64,000 bases of DNA from Adiantum capillus-veneris (Eukaryota; Streptophyta; Polypodiopsida; Polypodiales; Pteridaceae), in assembly GCA_014529385.2 (NCBI GenBank), contig CM043953.1, positions 93,439,342 to 93,503,341 on the forward strand. The letters run 5' to 3'. Within the stretch, counting starts at the first letter, position 1. Every line of letters starts with the position of its first letter. Of this stretch, positions 37,801 through 47,793 are shown one piece after another. The translations under genes and the position numbers were made by a program. Below the pieces are notes generated by a model, which saw only the letters and a program-made list of their open reading frames with translations, was not told the DNA's origin and did no database searches.

Positions 37801-38119
37801 GTTGCTTGTGTGGTGTCGCATGGAATGAAGCCCCGGAATCTACTATCCAGGAATTAGACACATTGTCTAATGAGAGAATTAGAGCATCTTGCTCTACTTT
37901 ACCTGCCACATTGACCTCCGATGTTGGCTTGTTGTCTTGAGAGTCTGTCTCCTTCTTCTTCTTGGACCAGCAATCCTTCTTGACGTGGCTTCTTACCGCA
38001 GTTCCAACATTCAAGAACTGACTTTGTGCATGACTTGCTCCGCCTTGAGCGATCACGACCCTTTTGGTTTTTGAACCTCTCCTTAGGCCTTTCTCTTGTT
38101 TCCACTGATAGTGCAGCAC
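34839..38119 (-). pseudogene. pol: Copia pol remnant: protease, integrase, RT, RNase H
   Basis: Protease carries WIVDSGASFHATP near 37845. Integrase has the zinc finger HYRLGHMS...CEDCVYGKQ, first Asp in LVHSDVWGP and second in LRSDNGGEY. The frame then shifts near 36980-37040 and continues from 36977 with AWTGKPVNYAFLKVFGCEAF. RT begins near 36300 (WELVELPKGKRAL, NKWVYKLK), is cut by a TGA at 36099-36101, and carries YGLKQASRKWY and the YVDD box (MLYVDDMLIA) in 36092-34839. RNase H follows (GYADADMAGDKDTRRSTTGY, TEAKYVAMTEA). A TAG at 37625-37627 sits where a Gln codon is expected (…-LDDEGH). Confidence 0.9.
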
Positions 38120-38708
38120 TTGATGATTCTCCTGTGCTTCTCCTTCGCATTTCCTCGCTTAGGAGAACACCCACAACATCATCAAACTTAAGAGTATTTG
38201 TGCCAGAGATAGAATTACTTACAGCCATCACAAGGCTATCCCAACTATCCGATAGAGATGATAGTATAAGAAGAGCTCGCACTTCGTCATCGAAATTGAT
38301 TTTCACTGATCGAAGTTAACTTATGTTTGTGTTAAATTCATTTAGGTGTTCTACAACTGAACCATTCTCTACCATCTTTAGATTGAACAAGCGCTTCATA
38401 AGAAATACCTTATTGGATGCCGATGGTTTCTCGTAGAAGTCGTCAAGTGACTTCATCAAGTCCTCCATGGTCTTCATCTCCGAAACATTGAAGGCCACCG
38501 TTGATGCCAAGCTTAACCGGATTGTTCCCAGTGCCTTTCGATCAAGGAAAATCCATGCTTCATCTGCCATTGTTGCGGGCTTCTTCGCAAGACTGCCTAG
38601 TGGCAAATAGAGGTCCTTCTGGTAGAGATAGTCTTCAATCTGCATCTTCCAATGTTGGTAGTTTTTGCCGTTGAACTTCTCAATCTTGAGCTTCCCTTCC
38701 TCCGCCAT
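37990..38708 (-). pseudogene. gag: Copia Gag remnant
   Basis: It opens at ATG 38708 (MAEEGKLKIEKFNGKNYQHW), the typical copia Gag start. An in-frame TAA at 38316-38318 interrupts it, after which the same frame resumes. The zinc knuckle is split between two frames: CWNCGKK in one and HVKKDCW in the next, so a small indel lies near 38000. The stop is in a position where a Gln codon would need only one C-to-T change. Confidence 0.85.
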
Positions 38709-38767
38709 AACTCCCACTCAATTCAAGGAATCCTTTCCTTGAGATAATTTAGCTACGAGCAAACCTT

Positions 38768-38779
38768 GCTCTGATACCA
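38768..38779 (-). other. Primer binding site of the copia element, initiator tRNA-Met type
   Basis: The minus strand reads TGGTATCAGAGC two bases inside the 5' LTR, complementary to the initiator tRNA-Met 3' end. Confidence 0.92.
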
Positions 38780-38781
38780 GT

Positions 38782-39556
38782 TGTTAGGAAATAAGACATA
38801 GCTAAATAGATAATTGAGTAGATTACTTAATGGAGAGAGACAAATTTATATACACGAGATTATAGAGTAGAGAGAGAGAGAGAGAGTACACACGATATAC
38901 ATGGTTCACCCAATGTGGGCTACGTCCACGGGAAAGCAGCCACTCAATGGCTTTAGTACTTCAAAACAAGAAGTAGTTTACAAAGGGATTATACCCTTAA
39001 TGGAGCTCCCGCCTTGCTTCACTCTCACCACCTCACACTCACCTTGTTGCATCAACTTCACACTATGAAATGTGTGTAGAAATGGCCTCCTTTTATAGGC
39101 CAAAAGAGCTGCCCTCTCTTATGAGAGATAGCCATGTGTAGCCGCCCTTGTGCGAATAAGTCCAAATCGGACCCTCCAATCCGCCCATGTGTGGACGCCC
39201 TTGAGAAGACAAGTCCGCTTTTGAATTCGGCCACCGGCCATTGAATTCGGCCACCGGCAACCGGCCATTGACTTCCGACCACCAGCCATTGACTACCGGC
39301 CACCGGCCATCCGACCGGTTGTTTTTCGACCACTTTCCGGCCACCGTCCGACCATAATATTCCGGCGAAAAAAATTCTCGGGGGCCTCCGTCCCCGAGGC
39401 CTTTAAAGTTGCCCTTGATTCTTGTCCGTGAAAATTTTGGTTTCCGGTGAGTGATTTTCCTTCACGCACAATGGATTCTCCTCATAATGGGGGCCTTACA
39501 AATGTGCGCTTTTACCACAGAAAATTACAAGGGTAAATCAGGCTCCATACTTAACA
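38782..39556 (-). repeat. 5' LTR (minus strand) of the copia element
   Basis: On the minus strand it runs TGTTAAGTATGG... to ...TTTCCTAACA, with 5-bp terminal inverted repeats TGTTA/TAACA. It is closely similar to 34016-34783, with a small duplication of ttgaattcggccaccggc near 39222-39255. Confidence 0.87.
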
Positions 39557-39561
39557 CTTTA

Positions 39562-40760
39562 GTACGACCACTATAGGGAATAGCCAATCACTGCTGGTGA
39601 CTTTTGTGATGAATCTGGCTTTCAAAAGGTTGTCAATTTCCCCTTTGAACTTCTTACCATAGTTCGGATTCATTCTGTACCTTTGTAGACGTACTAGACT
39701 GGCATCTGGCTTCAAAGATATTCTATGCTGGCAAACCGCTGGATCTACACCTTTCAAATCAGTATGTTCCCATGCTAATACATCTTTGTATTTTTGGAAC
39801 ATAAGTCTAGCTTTTTCCTTCATTTTTGGATTCAGATGCTTATGTAGCTTATTTAATCAAGGAATTTCTTCAGAACACAAATTCCATACTTCAATCTCTT
39901 GATCATCTCAAAGCAGCCAATTCGGGCCACCTCCCTTCCTTTTGGCCAATGACTCCGCAATATAATCGTTGAATGGATCTATTAGATTTGGATTCTCATT
40001 CTGGACTCCAGTGACCTCTTCAATGTGCACTGGTGTCTTGAAATCTGAATATCCCTCTTTGGAGTCAGATGGTTCCTCTGGCCGACCAGTCAACTAAACT
40101 GGTCTCTCTCCAGGATTCAATCCAGTGAACTGATCTAGAAACTGCTTTCTCTGTTTCTCAGTTTGAGCCTTATCGAATAACACTGCATTCAAGTCGATTT
40201 CAGCTAACAGAAAAATGCTCATGGCTGCAAGCATCCGTCCAATCTTCTTCACCCCATATTTTTGGCAAAGTTCCTTAGGTCAAAGTTCTTTCTTCTAGCT
40301 TCTGTTGTTATTTGTCTAGAGGTCGATTCTCTTACTGGTTCCCTGAATGGTTATAGTCTAATTCGCATAATTATGAACAGCCTGTTCCATCCGAAGCCAT
40401 GGTCATCCCAGTAGCATACCATATGCTCCTTGGACATCCAGTACCAGAAAGTTGGTTTTGAATATCTCTTTACCCACCCTTATCTGCATATTCTCAATCG
40501 TACCAGTTACCTGAACAACTCTATGATCAACCATTCTAACCTTAAAGGGTGTTGGTTTTAAATCAGTGATACCAAGCCTTTGCTAAAGATGTGCCCCCAT
40601 AATATTCACACTTGCTCCTCCATCCGGTATAACACCGGATAGCGGCTCCCATTGTTTCATGACCTTGTAATCCACCTGGATTACTGGCACCTCATCATCT
40701 TTGATAGGCGACAAATCAACTGCTCTTGCATCAGCTCCATCTTTTCTCTACTGTCTGATA
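39562..40760 (-). pseudogene. pro-pol: Protease and N-terminal RT remnant of the Ty3/gypsy element
   Basis: Minus strand. The protease active-site region reads PDGGASVNIMGAHL near 40590-40632, again D-G-G, followed by an LLGRPWLRM-type motif near 40400. The RT N-terminal segment in 39823-39562 includes HRISLKPDASLVRLQRYRMNP and FITKVTSSDWLFPIVVV. It stops where the copia element interrupts it. Stops between 39824 and 40600 separate protease from RT. Confidence 0.8.
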
Positions 40761-42904
40761 AACTTTGCTGCTTCAGGCAAAGTTTTCCTGATATCATCTA
40801 ATTTGACCGTCAATTTTTGAATTCGTTCACAGATTTTGACATAGATCTCTTCTCTCTCCTGGTCAGAATTATTATCAGAACTCAAGGAATCAAGACTATC
40901 TTCACATTGCCAATCCTCTATTCTGGTATCTGTACTGAGCCTTGAAAGACACTGAGAAAGACATTGTGCTTTCCCCAATTCACTGTTTTCTATTGCAGTC
41001 AAATCTGATTTGACCTGCCCTAGATCATCCACCAATCCTTGCACTGCAGCAAGCATGGTCTCAGAGATTCCAAATCTTGACTAATCTGGCTGCCTTTTCT
41101 CAGAAGATGGGGCTGGTATCTTCTGAATAACACGAGCATCAGAACTCCCTGGTTGTTCTGGTAGCTTCTTAGCTAGATCCTTAGTGATCTTAGCTGTCAG
41201 TTCTTGCTGCTCTTGCTATTCGTCAACTACCTTCTCCTTGCCCTTAGCCATCTAGAATGCTCTCTACTGAGTCCATTTACTGGTTTCAGGAATGACTGCT
41301 TTCACAGGCTTGTCTGGAAGTTCTTCAATAATCACCCCTATACTGCGAGTGACTACCCGTACTGAAACTGGTTCCGGTGCTTTTGCCTCAGTAGCCTCAA
41401 TACTGGGTGCATCTGGACATTGAGCTGCAAAGTGCCCATATTTCCCATAACTATAGCAGTTAAGACTTTGCTTCTGGAAATTGCCACGACCTCGGTCTTG
41501 GCCAGTACCCCCTTGGTATCTGCACACCAATACCAGTCCCACTGGTATCTGAATTTTCCTCTTAGGTCCACTGGTCGTCTCTACCTTAGCTGATTCGGCA
41601 TGTGTAAATGCAATTAGAGATAGATTCTTACCTTTCTTGAAATGATGGATTTGAATGCCACAATTATTACACAAATGGCCATATGCTTTGCAGTACGTGC
41701 ACTGTGGATATTCATTGGAAACATGATCTCTGGATTTGCATTTGGAGCACCAGGTCTCCATCTTCCTGATTGGTGGTCTGGCCTAGCTGATTTCAGCAAT
41801 CTGCCTGGCCATTTTGATTTTCAGGACCAAGACCCTTTCTTAGCCTTGTCCTTGCTCTTTTCGTCTGAACTACTATCAAAACTGCTGGGAATCTCATTAA
41901 AGTTGGAATTCTCCGTAGAAGAGCTGCTACTGCTAGACCTCTGCTTCTTATGTCTTCGCTCTTTCTTGGCTTGCTATTCGAGCTTCAGAGCTCTCTGCAC
42001 CAAGTCATAAACTTCTTCGTGGGTGCAGGTACCTCTTGCTCTCTCAGTTTCTTACTGTGAAATCCATTCAGAAACCATGTACGCAGTCTTTTTTTTAAAT
42101 GTGGTTCTTGCAGCTGCTTGGTCAACTCTTTGATCTTTTCCACATAGCTTCTTACAAACAATTTTCCTTGCCTGATCTTTTCCAGCTCACAGAGAATGTC
42201 TTCATCCCCTCTGTTGTCTGAGTACTCAAGCTTGAAATCCTTGATCAGTTTATTGTAAGACCTAAGTTGGCAAGCTAGACAGTGGTAATACCATTTTCTT
42301 GCCGCATCCTTCAGTGTTTGAAGAAAAATACTCTCCCCAGTCATCTTCATCAATATGCTTTTAATTCAGCATATTGCTCAAAGGCTTGAATGTAGACATC
42401 AGGATTGTCTTTTTTCCCACCTTTGAAAACTGGAAAAGAGATCTTTAAGGAAGCAGTGTAATCATGCTTGTCTGTATCATCTTTGGTTCCTCTGGTCTTG
42501 GTAGCCTGATTGCATCTAGATGACTTCCTGTAATGATTAGTGTCAACATCCTAATGAACTTCCTTTTTAGTTTCAGTCTCAATCTCCACCTTGGACTTCC
42601 TGCTTATACTATGATGACTGCCTTTGCTACCCTTGGCCTCAGCTGTCTTATGTGTGGACATAGAACCTTGAGTCATGGTTTTGCGTTCCTCATGCTCAAC
42701 CCTCCTCCTCCTTGAGTGACTGGAATGTTGATAGTCTCTGGCCTCTTCAACATTACTCTGCTCCTCCTGAGCCTCAGTCTCACTCTCGGGGTCCCTCTCA
42801 GCATCAGACTCTCTTGATGATACTTCTAAAATAGGGTTGACTCGTGTGGAATCAGTGCGAAACCGGGTTGATGATTTTCAACCATGACTGACTCTGGGTG
42901 GCAT
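40748..42904 (-). pseudogene. gag: Gag remnant of the Ty3/gypsy element, with three zinc-knuckle-like motifs
   Basis: A probable ATG at 42904 (MPPRVSHG) starts an Arg/Ser/Glu-rich N-terminus with stops. The capsid region in 42353-41985 shows FLQTLKDAARKWYYHC and CELEKIRQGKLFVRSYVEKI. ORF 41761-41264 holds CSKCKSRDHVSNEY, CTYCKAYGHLCNNC and CYSYGKYGHFAAQC: three knuckle-like motifs, two of which have lost a Cys (to Tyr). A 102-codon segment (41056-40748) before protease is predicted by eye to be helical and acidic. The frame is broken repeatedly. Confidence 0.75.
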
Positions 42905-42964
42905 GTTTGTAGCTAAGAATCCTAACTGGGAGACAGAGCTCGTTGATCTAAGAGCAATCAGCTC

Positions 42965-42982
42965 TAGCCATTGTGATCGCCA
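42965..42982 (-). other. Primer binding site candidate of the Ty3/gypsy element
   Basis: The minus strand reads TTT then TGGCGATCACAATGGC just inside the 5' LTR. The TGG fits a tRNA CCA end. The tRNA is not assigned. Confidence 0.5.
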
Positions 42983-42985
42983 AAA

Positions 42986-43477
42986 TGGAATGAGAGCTAG
43001 TCTCTTCAGACAGCTCTTCGAGTGTTAGAGTTCAGAGCTACTCATTATCTAGGCGGTTCAGTTAGTGAGGATTGGAATTAAGTATTGGACTGAAACAGAG
43101 AAATGAACTAGAATAATGTACTAAATTGGAAGACACAAACTGGAAGACTGGGAATGGTATTCTAGGTTCAGATGAGTAGTACAAAGATAATCAGTACAAT
43201 GTACAACACGCTTAAGCTCAGATGAAGTCTCAGGATTGATTACATGAGTAAGTGATTACAGGGTTGAAAGCCAAAAGCTTATGAAACTAAAAGTCTAGAA
43301 GCAAGAGCCCATAAGCCAAAAGTCCAAAAAAGCCACAAAGACATTGTTGTGGCTCCTATTTATAGGCTTACAGAGTTACTACAGTAAGTGCTGTAATTAC
43401 TGCTAATGTAGTTGTTCCCGTTGGTCGGCCTTCTAAGGAGCAGTTCCCACCTGTTGGGACTGTCCTCGCCTTCTACA
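42986..43477 (-). repeat. 5' LTR (minus strand) of the Ty3/gypsy element
   Basis: Plus-strand ends are TGGAATGAGAGC and GCCTTCTACA, the partner of 29549-30037. The target duplication TGAGT follows at 43478-43482. Confidence 0.9.
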
Positions 43478-45370
43478 TGAGTGAGTCTTGCCAAACATCG
43501 GCATGGCAAGGAAGCTTTGAGAGCCTCTTTTGAGATGCAATCACCTGCTATGTACCTTGAAGGCATGTAATTGTGCAAGACATTTCTATGGGCGATAGTA
43601 TTCATGATGAGGTTGCTAGTCAAGAGCTATTGAAGAAACATGAGGTGCTCTTAAAAAATCTGGATTATCTTCTTGCTTGGAATGTGGTCTCCTAGAGTGT
43701 GTTTATTGTAACATATGTCCAACATGGTGTGCCAAGGAAGCTTTGGAGTATTTTCACGAGATGCAAAGTGAAAAGGGACTCCTCTTCAGATGCAATAACC
43801 TGTGTATGCACCTTGAAGGCCTATAGCATTGTGCAAGATGCTACCATGGGGGATAGTATTCATGATGAGATTGGTAGTGAATCGCAATAATAAGGGTTGA
43901 CTGCGAGGAATGTGGGCTATGCTGAGTGGCTTCTAGAAAGCAATGAGCACAGGTTTGAGGGCCATCATTGGGCCTATGCAATAGGGGTTGAGTTGAGGCC
44001 AAGGGCAGCAGGGATCACAAGGACAAAGGTATACTAGTTAGCGCAGGCCTAATGAAAGGAAGGGCTATTGGATGAGCTCCTTGCCCAAGATGTCTCCTAG
44101 AGCAAGTTGATTGCAGGATATGCCCAACATGGATGTGGTAAGTTCTAGACTGTTTTCAATAGATGATGCGAAGCAAAAAGGGCCCCACTTCAAATGCACT
44201 CACCTATGCATGGAACTTGTAGTCCTGAGGAGTTTTTTTTATGTTTTCACCATATGCAAAGCAAAAAGGCCCTCTTCGAGGTGAAACTAAGGTGTAATCA
44301 CCTAAATAGATCAAGGCATTATCTTGGGTAATAGTATTCACAATGAGTTGCTAAACAAGGGTTGTTGGAGAAATATGTTGTGCTCAGCGGTGCTTAGGTC
44401 GACATGTGTACCAACTCTGGCACCCACAAAAAAAAATATTGATTTATCCTCATGCCTGGAGTGTGGTTAGGCGTCGAATGCATTGATTGCAACATATGCC
44501 CAACATGGTCGTTACAAGGAAGGTCTGGATTGTTTTCATAAGATGCAAAACGAAAAGGTTCCCTCTCAATGCAATACTTATGCATTAACCTTGAATGCCT
44601 ATGGCATTGTGTTGTGTGCGAGACATTGTCATGGCCAATAGTATTCATGATGAGGTTTCTAGTCAAGGGCTCATGGAGAAACATTTTGTGCTTGGAGATG
44701 CTTTGGTCAATACATATGCTAAATGTAGGGCCTAACAAAGCTCGAAAAGTTCTACATGAGCTCCTTGCCTGGGATGTTGTCTCTTGGAGTGTGTTGATTA
44801 CAAGACATGCCCAACATGGTTGTGGCAAGGAAGCTTTCGCCTGTTTTCAACAGATGCAGACTGAAAAGGGCCCCTTGGCAAATGGAATTACCTATGCATG
44901 CAACTTGTAGGCATGTTGCATTTTATATATCTTTTATCAGATGAGAATCAAAAAGGGTTTTTATGTAGATACAATCACCTGTGTAATGCAAGACATCACC
45001 TTAGGAAAGTTTATTCATGATAAGGTCGCTAATTTGGGGCTCTTGGTGAAACATGTTGTGCTCAGAGTGGCTTGGTTGATATGTATATTGAATCTAGCAC
45101 CCTAACAAAAGCTCAAAATGTTTCGGATGAGCTTCTTACATTGAAAGTGGTGTCTTGTATCATACATATGGTTTTTCTTTTTTTGATGGGCACAAGCATC
45201 GCAATGCACAAAATGCATCTCTTTCTATCTTTTTTCACCTACATACATCTTTTAATGCAAAATCTGATTTGTGATGCGAGGTCATAGAATTTTTGGCAAA
45301 AGCTTGCCGAAGAGATTCTATGGAGCTCTCATCACAAGCTATGCCATGAGGTAAAATCCACACCACTATC
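43478..45370 (+). pseudogene. Degenerate PLS-type pentatricopeptide repeat gene
   Basis: Successive fragments of PPR units in the plus orientation are scattered over frames. The best preserved is in 44569-44910: ELLAWDVVSWSVLITRHAQH, then GKEAFACFQQMQTEKG, the end of one repeat and the start of the next. Related phrases recur near 43600-43900 (HDEV, WNVVS, VTYVQHG), 44100-44180, 44470-44560 and 45050-45160 (VDMYIESSTLTKAQNV). Intact PPR proteins of this class bind organellar RNA and act in editing or processing. Here stops and shifts break every block, and the upstream side is cut by the Ty3/gypsy insertion. It is a pseudogene. Confidence 0.8.
45165..45353 (+). repeat. Dispersed repeat copy 2 (partner at 28641-28845)
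   Basis: Same order of blocks as 28641-28845, including caatgcacaaaatgcat and the gcgaggtcatagaatttttgg-type block. It lies at the 3' end of the PPR remnant. Confidence 0.6.
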
Positions 45371-46413
45371 ACTTTTTTACATCTTACCATATGCATAGTG
45401 AAGCAGTCAAGGCAAACTAGTTTGACTTTTGCATTTGTAGATTACAAAAGTTTATGATTATTTGATGCATTGCCTCTAACTCTAAACTTTGATGACAACG
45501 AACATCCTTTTGTGAACCTTAAGAAAAGTTAGCCATTTATATAGCATCACTGAGCACTATCAATGATCCCCATCACCGATAATCGCACAATTTTGAGTGA
45601 GTGAAGATTGAGAAAAAATCACAAATTTCAACTTCGAGCCTTTTACTAATCTATATTGATCTCAATTTAGAGTATGTATTGTGTTCACTTCTTCATCTTT
45701 GGGTTATGAAACATACAAAATTGTTTGATCCTTTTGGCTATTCTCTTTTTCACTATTGGACCGACCATTACAACTCCACTCAAGCGTTTATTGTCCACGG
45801 CGTGTCATAGTGTGTCATCAAAACGTAGAGCCATTCTCTAACATACGCAATTGACCTAAGACTAGGCAACCCTTAGCCACAATGAAGTTAATGCCAATCA
45901 TGTGGCCACATATTTCCCCCCCTTTTTCTAATTCCCACACACATGTTGGAAAATGATCAAGGGTGAGTGTCATTTTGAAAGACATGATCAAAATCGAGGC
46001 GGGTCCAAACGAAGCGGCAACAGCCCGCTCACGTCTCACTTGTCTCCAGCGTGAGGAACGGAGACAGCAACTAATGAAAGCATGATAAATAGATCTCCAT
46101 CCAATTGTTGCTAGCATAGTGGTTCAACTGTGAAGTCTCTCCTGAGGTCTGTGATCAAGTCACCCGGCCCGCGATTGGCGCTGAAAAGTGTCGAACAACA
46201 CTACTTTTTCAATGGGTTCGGAAACACATGCTTTAATTTTAGCCCAATTGATTTATGATTGCGTGGACGCTTTGTGTCATAGTTTTGCGAAATCAACGTG
46301 TCAGAACAAATAGTGGGCGATCCTCCCAGTGTGAATCCAACCTTAATCGCACCTTTTCGAATCATGATGGTCACTGAGGGTGTGAAGCCTTGCGATGGTG
46401 AAAGAATACGACG
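45371..46413. other. Upstream region of the trihelix gene; no separate gene recognised
   Basis: ORFs at 45601-45810 (plus) and 45818-46117 (minus) have no recognisable domain. The sequence becomes richer in GC after about 45980. It should contain the promoter of the downstream gene, but I cannot point to a convincing TATA element. Confidence 0.35.
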
Positions 46414-47793
46414 ATGGGTCGCAGCAGAATCTGTAATGTCAACCGTGACGGCGATGATCGGAAGACGATGGCGGATTCGCGGCCGCCCCAAGAAAATGCA
46501 ACAGGAAAACAAGGCGGAAACCCTTCTCCCGCAGAAAGCTCATCGTCATCATCAACATATGATTTCTCCTATTCAGATGAAGAAGATGATGATGGTAATG
46601 TGGGCAACCGCGACTGCGACCGCGACCGCGACCGGCATGAAGAAGATGATGATGGTAATGTGGGCAACCGCGACCGCGACAGCTATGGAGAAGAAGAAGA
46701 CGAAGATGGTGATGTGGGCGACGACGACAACTCTGGAGAAGACGAAGGAGAAGAAAAAGAAAAAGAAGAAGAAGGCTTATTATTATCATCTTCTTCTTCA
46801 TCATCATCATCATCTTCTTCATCGCATAGAGGAGAAGCAGGAAAACCAGCAGAAGGAAGCACAGCAGCACCATCACCATCACCATCTTTGTTAGCAAATC
46901 GAGGACAAGTAGCAGCACCAGCAAAGGAAGCAGAAGGCAAAAAACCACGCAAGACGGCCTTTGGTAATCCGATCCTATGGGATGATGACACTAGCCGTGT
47001 GCTCATCAGGGAGTTCACCCGCATCGCCTGTGTACATGGGAAGGTTTCTTCAGCGAATTGGCAGGACATTGCCGATGCAGTCAACAGAAGCCAATCCAAC
47101 CAAACCTTACCTCCTAAGGCTGGAATCCAAGCCAAAAACCGGATGGACTCTCTTAAGGGGCAATACAAACAACAATGCAAGAAAAACGTTTCAAACTGGG
47201 AATTCTTCGACGATATGATGCGTGCTATGGATGCAGTGCGAGAGGGACAGCAGGCTGCAAATGCTGACCTTAACCCTGGCAAGAAAGTGCAACGTAGAAA
47301 TGTTGATGGCGATGCCACAGCAATTGCTCGAGGTACTGCGGAGGGTAAGGGCAAAGCGCCCATGAGAGAATCTGCATTGGTGTCTACTGATGGTAAGGGG
47401 AAATTGCCTGCATTTTCCAATGTGGCTTCTCATGGTAAGGGAAATTTGCTGTGTATGGGAGTCGATGAATTGATGAATTTAGATGATAATACTGCTCATG
47501 ATAAGAGGAAATCACCTCCTCCGAGAGTCGATAAGTCGAAGAAGAATCCGTATGGCACTAATGTCGATAGTGTAGGGTTGCCGATTGATCAGGCTAGGCA
47601 TCATCACTCTCAAGGGGAATCTTCACGCAAGCGCAAGTCAGAGGACGATGTGGTTGAGGCCCTGAACAAGTTTTTAGATGTTTATACAGAAGTAGAGGCC
47701 AAAAAGTCAGTATTCAAGCGAGAAATTTTGAACGAACTTAGTGACTTCAAGTATGAATTCCTCAAATTATTGGCCAGGAAACATAGAGACTAG
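46414..47793 (+). CDS. Trihelix (SIP1/ASIL-like) transcription factor, single exon
   Basis: It has 459 codons without interruption. A second in-frame ATG at 46468 (MADSRPPQEN) has an equally good context (ACGATGG) and gives a protein 18 residues shorter. That start looks more natural, because the first 18 residues are unlike the rest. The N-terminal third is Ser-rich and acidic with an Asp/Glu/Arg tandem repeat. A Myb/SANT-like trihelix domain lies at about residues 185-275: NPILWDDDTSRVLIREF, SANWQDIADAVN, QAKNRMDSLKGQYKQQ, and a following NWEFFDDMMRAMD matching the fourth helix. A basic SRKRKS near residue 404 may direct nuclear import, and the last ~45 residues look like a helical coiled coil. 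Related proteins bind GT-type promoter elements. It is the only apparently intact host gene here. Confidence 0.8.
   Translation: MGRSRICNVNRDGDDRKTMADSRPPQENATGKQGGNPSPAESSSSSSTYDFSYSDEEDDDGNVGNRDCDRDRDRHEEDDDGNVGNRDRDSYGEEEDEDGDVGDDDNSGEDEGEEKEKEEEGLLLSSSSSSSSSSSSSHRGEAGKPAEGSTAAPSPSPSLLANRGQVAAPAKEAEGKKPRKTAFGNPILWDDDTSRVLIREFTRIACVHGKVSSANWQDIADAVNRSQSNQTLPPKAGIQAKNRMDSLKGQYKQQCKKNVSNWEFFDDMMRAMDAVREGQQAANADLNPGKKVQRRNVDGDATAIARGTAEGKGKAPMRESALVSTDGKGKLPAFSNVASHGKGNLLCMGVDELMNLDDNTAHDKRKSPPPRVDKSKKNPYGTNVDSVGLPIDQARHHHSQGESSRKRKSEDDVVEALNKFLDVYTEVEAKKSVFKREILNELSDFKYEFLKLLARKHRD
46579..46698 (+). repeat. 60-bp in-frame tandem duplication in the trihelix gene
   Basis: The two copies start at 46579 and 46639 with gaagaagatgatgatggtaa. 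Each encodes an EEDDDGNVGNRD-type unit. The period is a multiple of three, so the frame is kept. Confidence 0.85.

Larger units (their letters stand above)
34016..39556 (-). mobile_element. Ty1/copia LTR retrotransposon nested in Ty3/gypsy RT
   Basis: Plus-strand ends are TGTTAGGAAATAAG (34016) and CATACTTAACA (39556). The flanking pentamers CTTCA (34011-34015) and CTTTA (39557-39561) match except for one transition. Removing one of them with the element restores the Lys-Lys-Asn-Gly motif of the host RT, which confirms the insertion point. Internal order on the minus strand is primer site, Gag, protease, integrase, RT, RNase H, the copia order. Coding frames carry stops at 38316-38318, 37625-37627 and 36099-36101 and frameshifts near 38000 and 37000. 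LTRs are 768-775 bp and closely similar. Confidence 0.92.
29549..43477 (-). mobile_element. Ty3/gypsy LTR retrotransposon with an extra 3' ORF, carrying a nested Ty1/copia
   Basis: LTRs of about 490 bp (29549-30037 and 42986-43477) begin and end TG/CA. A perfect 5-bp target duplication TGAGT flanks it at 29544-29548 and 43478-43482. On the minus strand the order is LTR, primer-site candidate, gag, protease, RT, RNase H, integrase, extra ORF, polypurine tract, LTR. Gag and pol carry many stops and frameshifts. A 5.5 kb copia element interrupts RT. Without that insertion the element is about 8.4 kb. The protease is of D-G-G type and no chromodomain is visible, so it is outside the typical chromoviruses, but finer assignment needs a tree. 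Confidence 0.9.

Noticed and set aside
46439-47420. Long minus-strand ORFs opposite the trihelix gene (169 and 245 codons)
   Set aside because: Low-complexity shadows of the Ser/Asp/Glu-rich coding strand; the plus strand has a recognisable DNA-binding domain.
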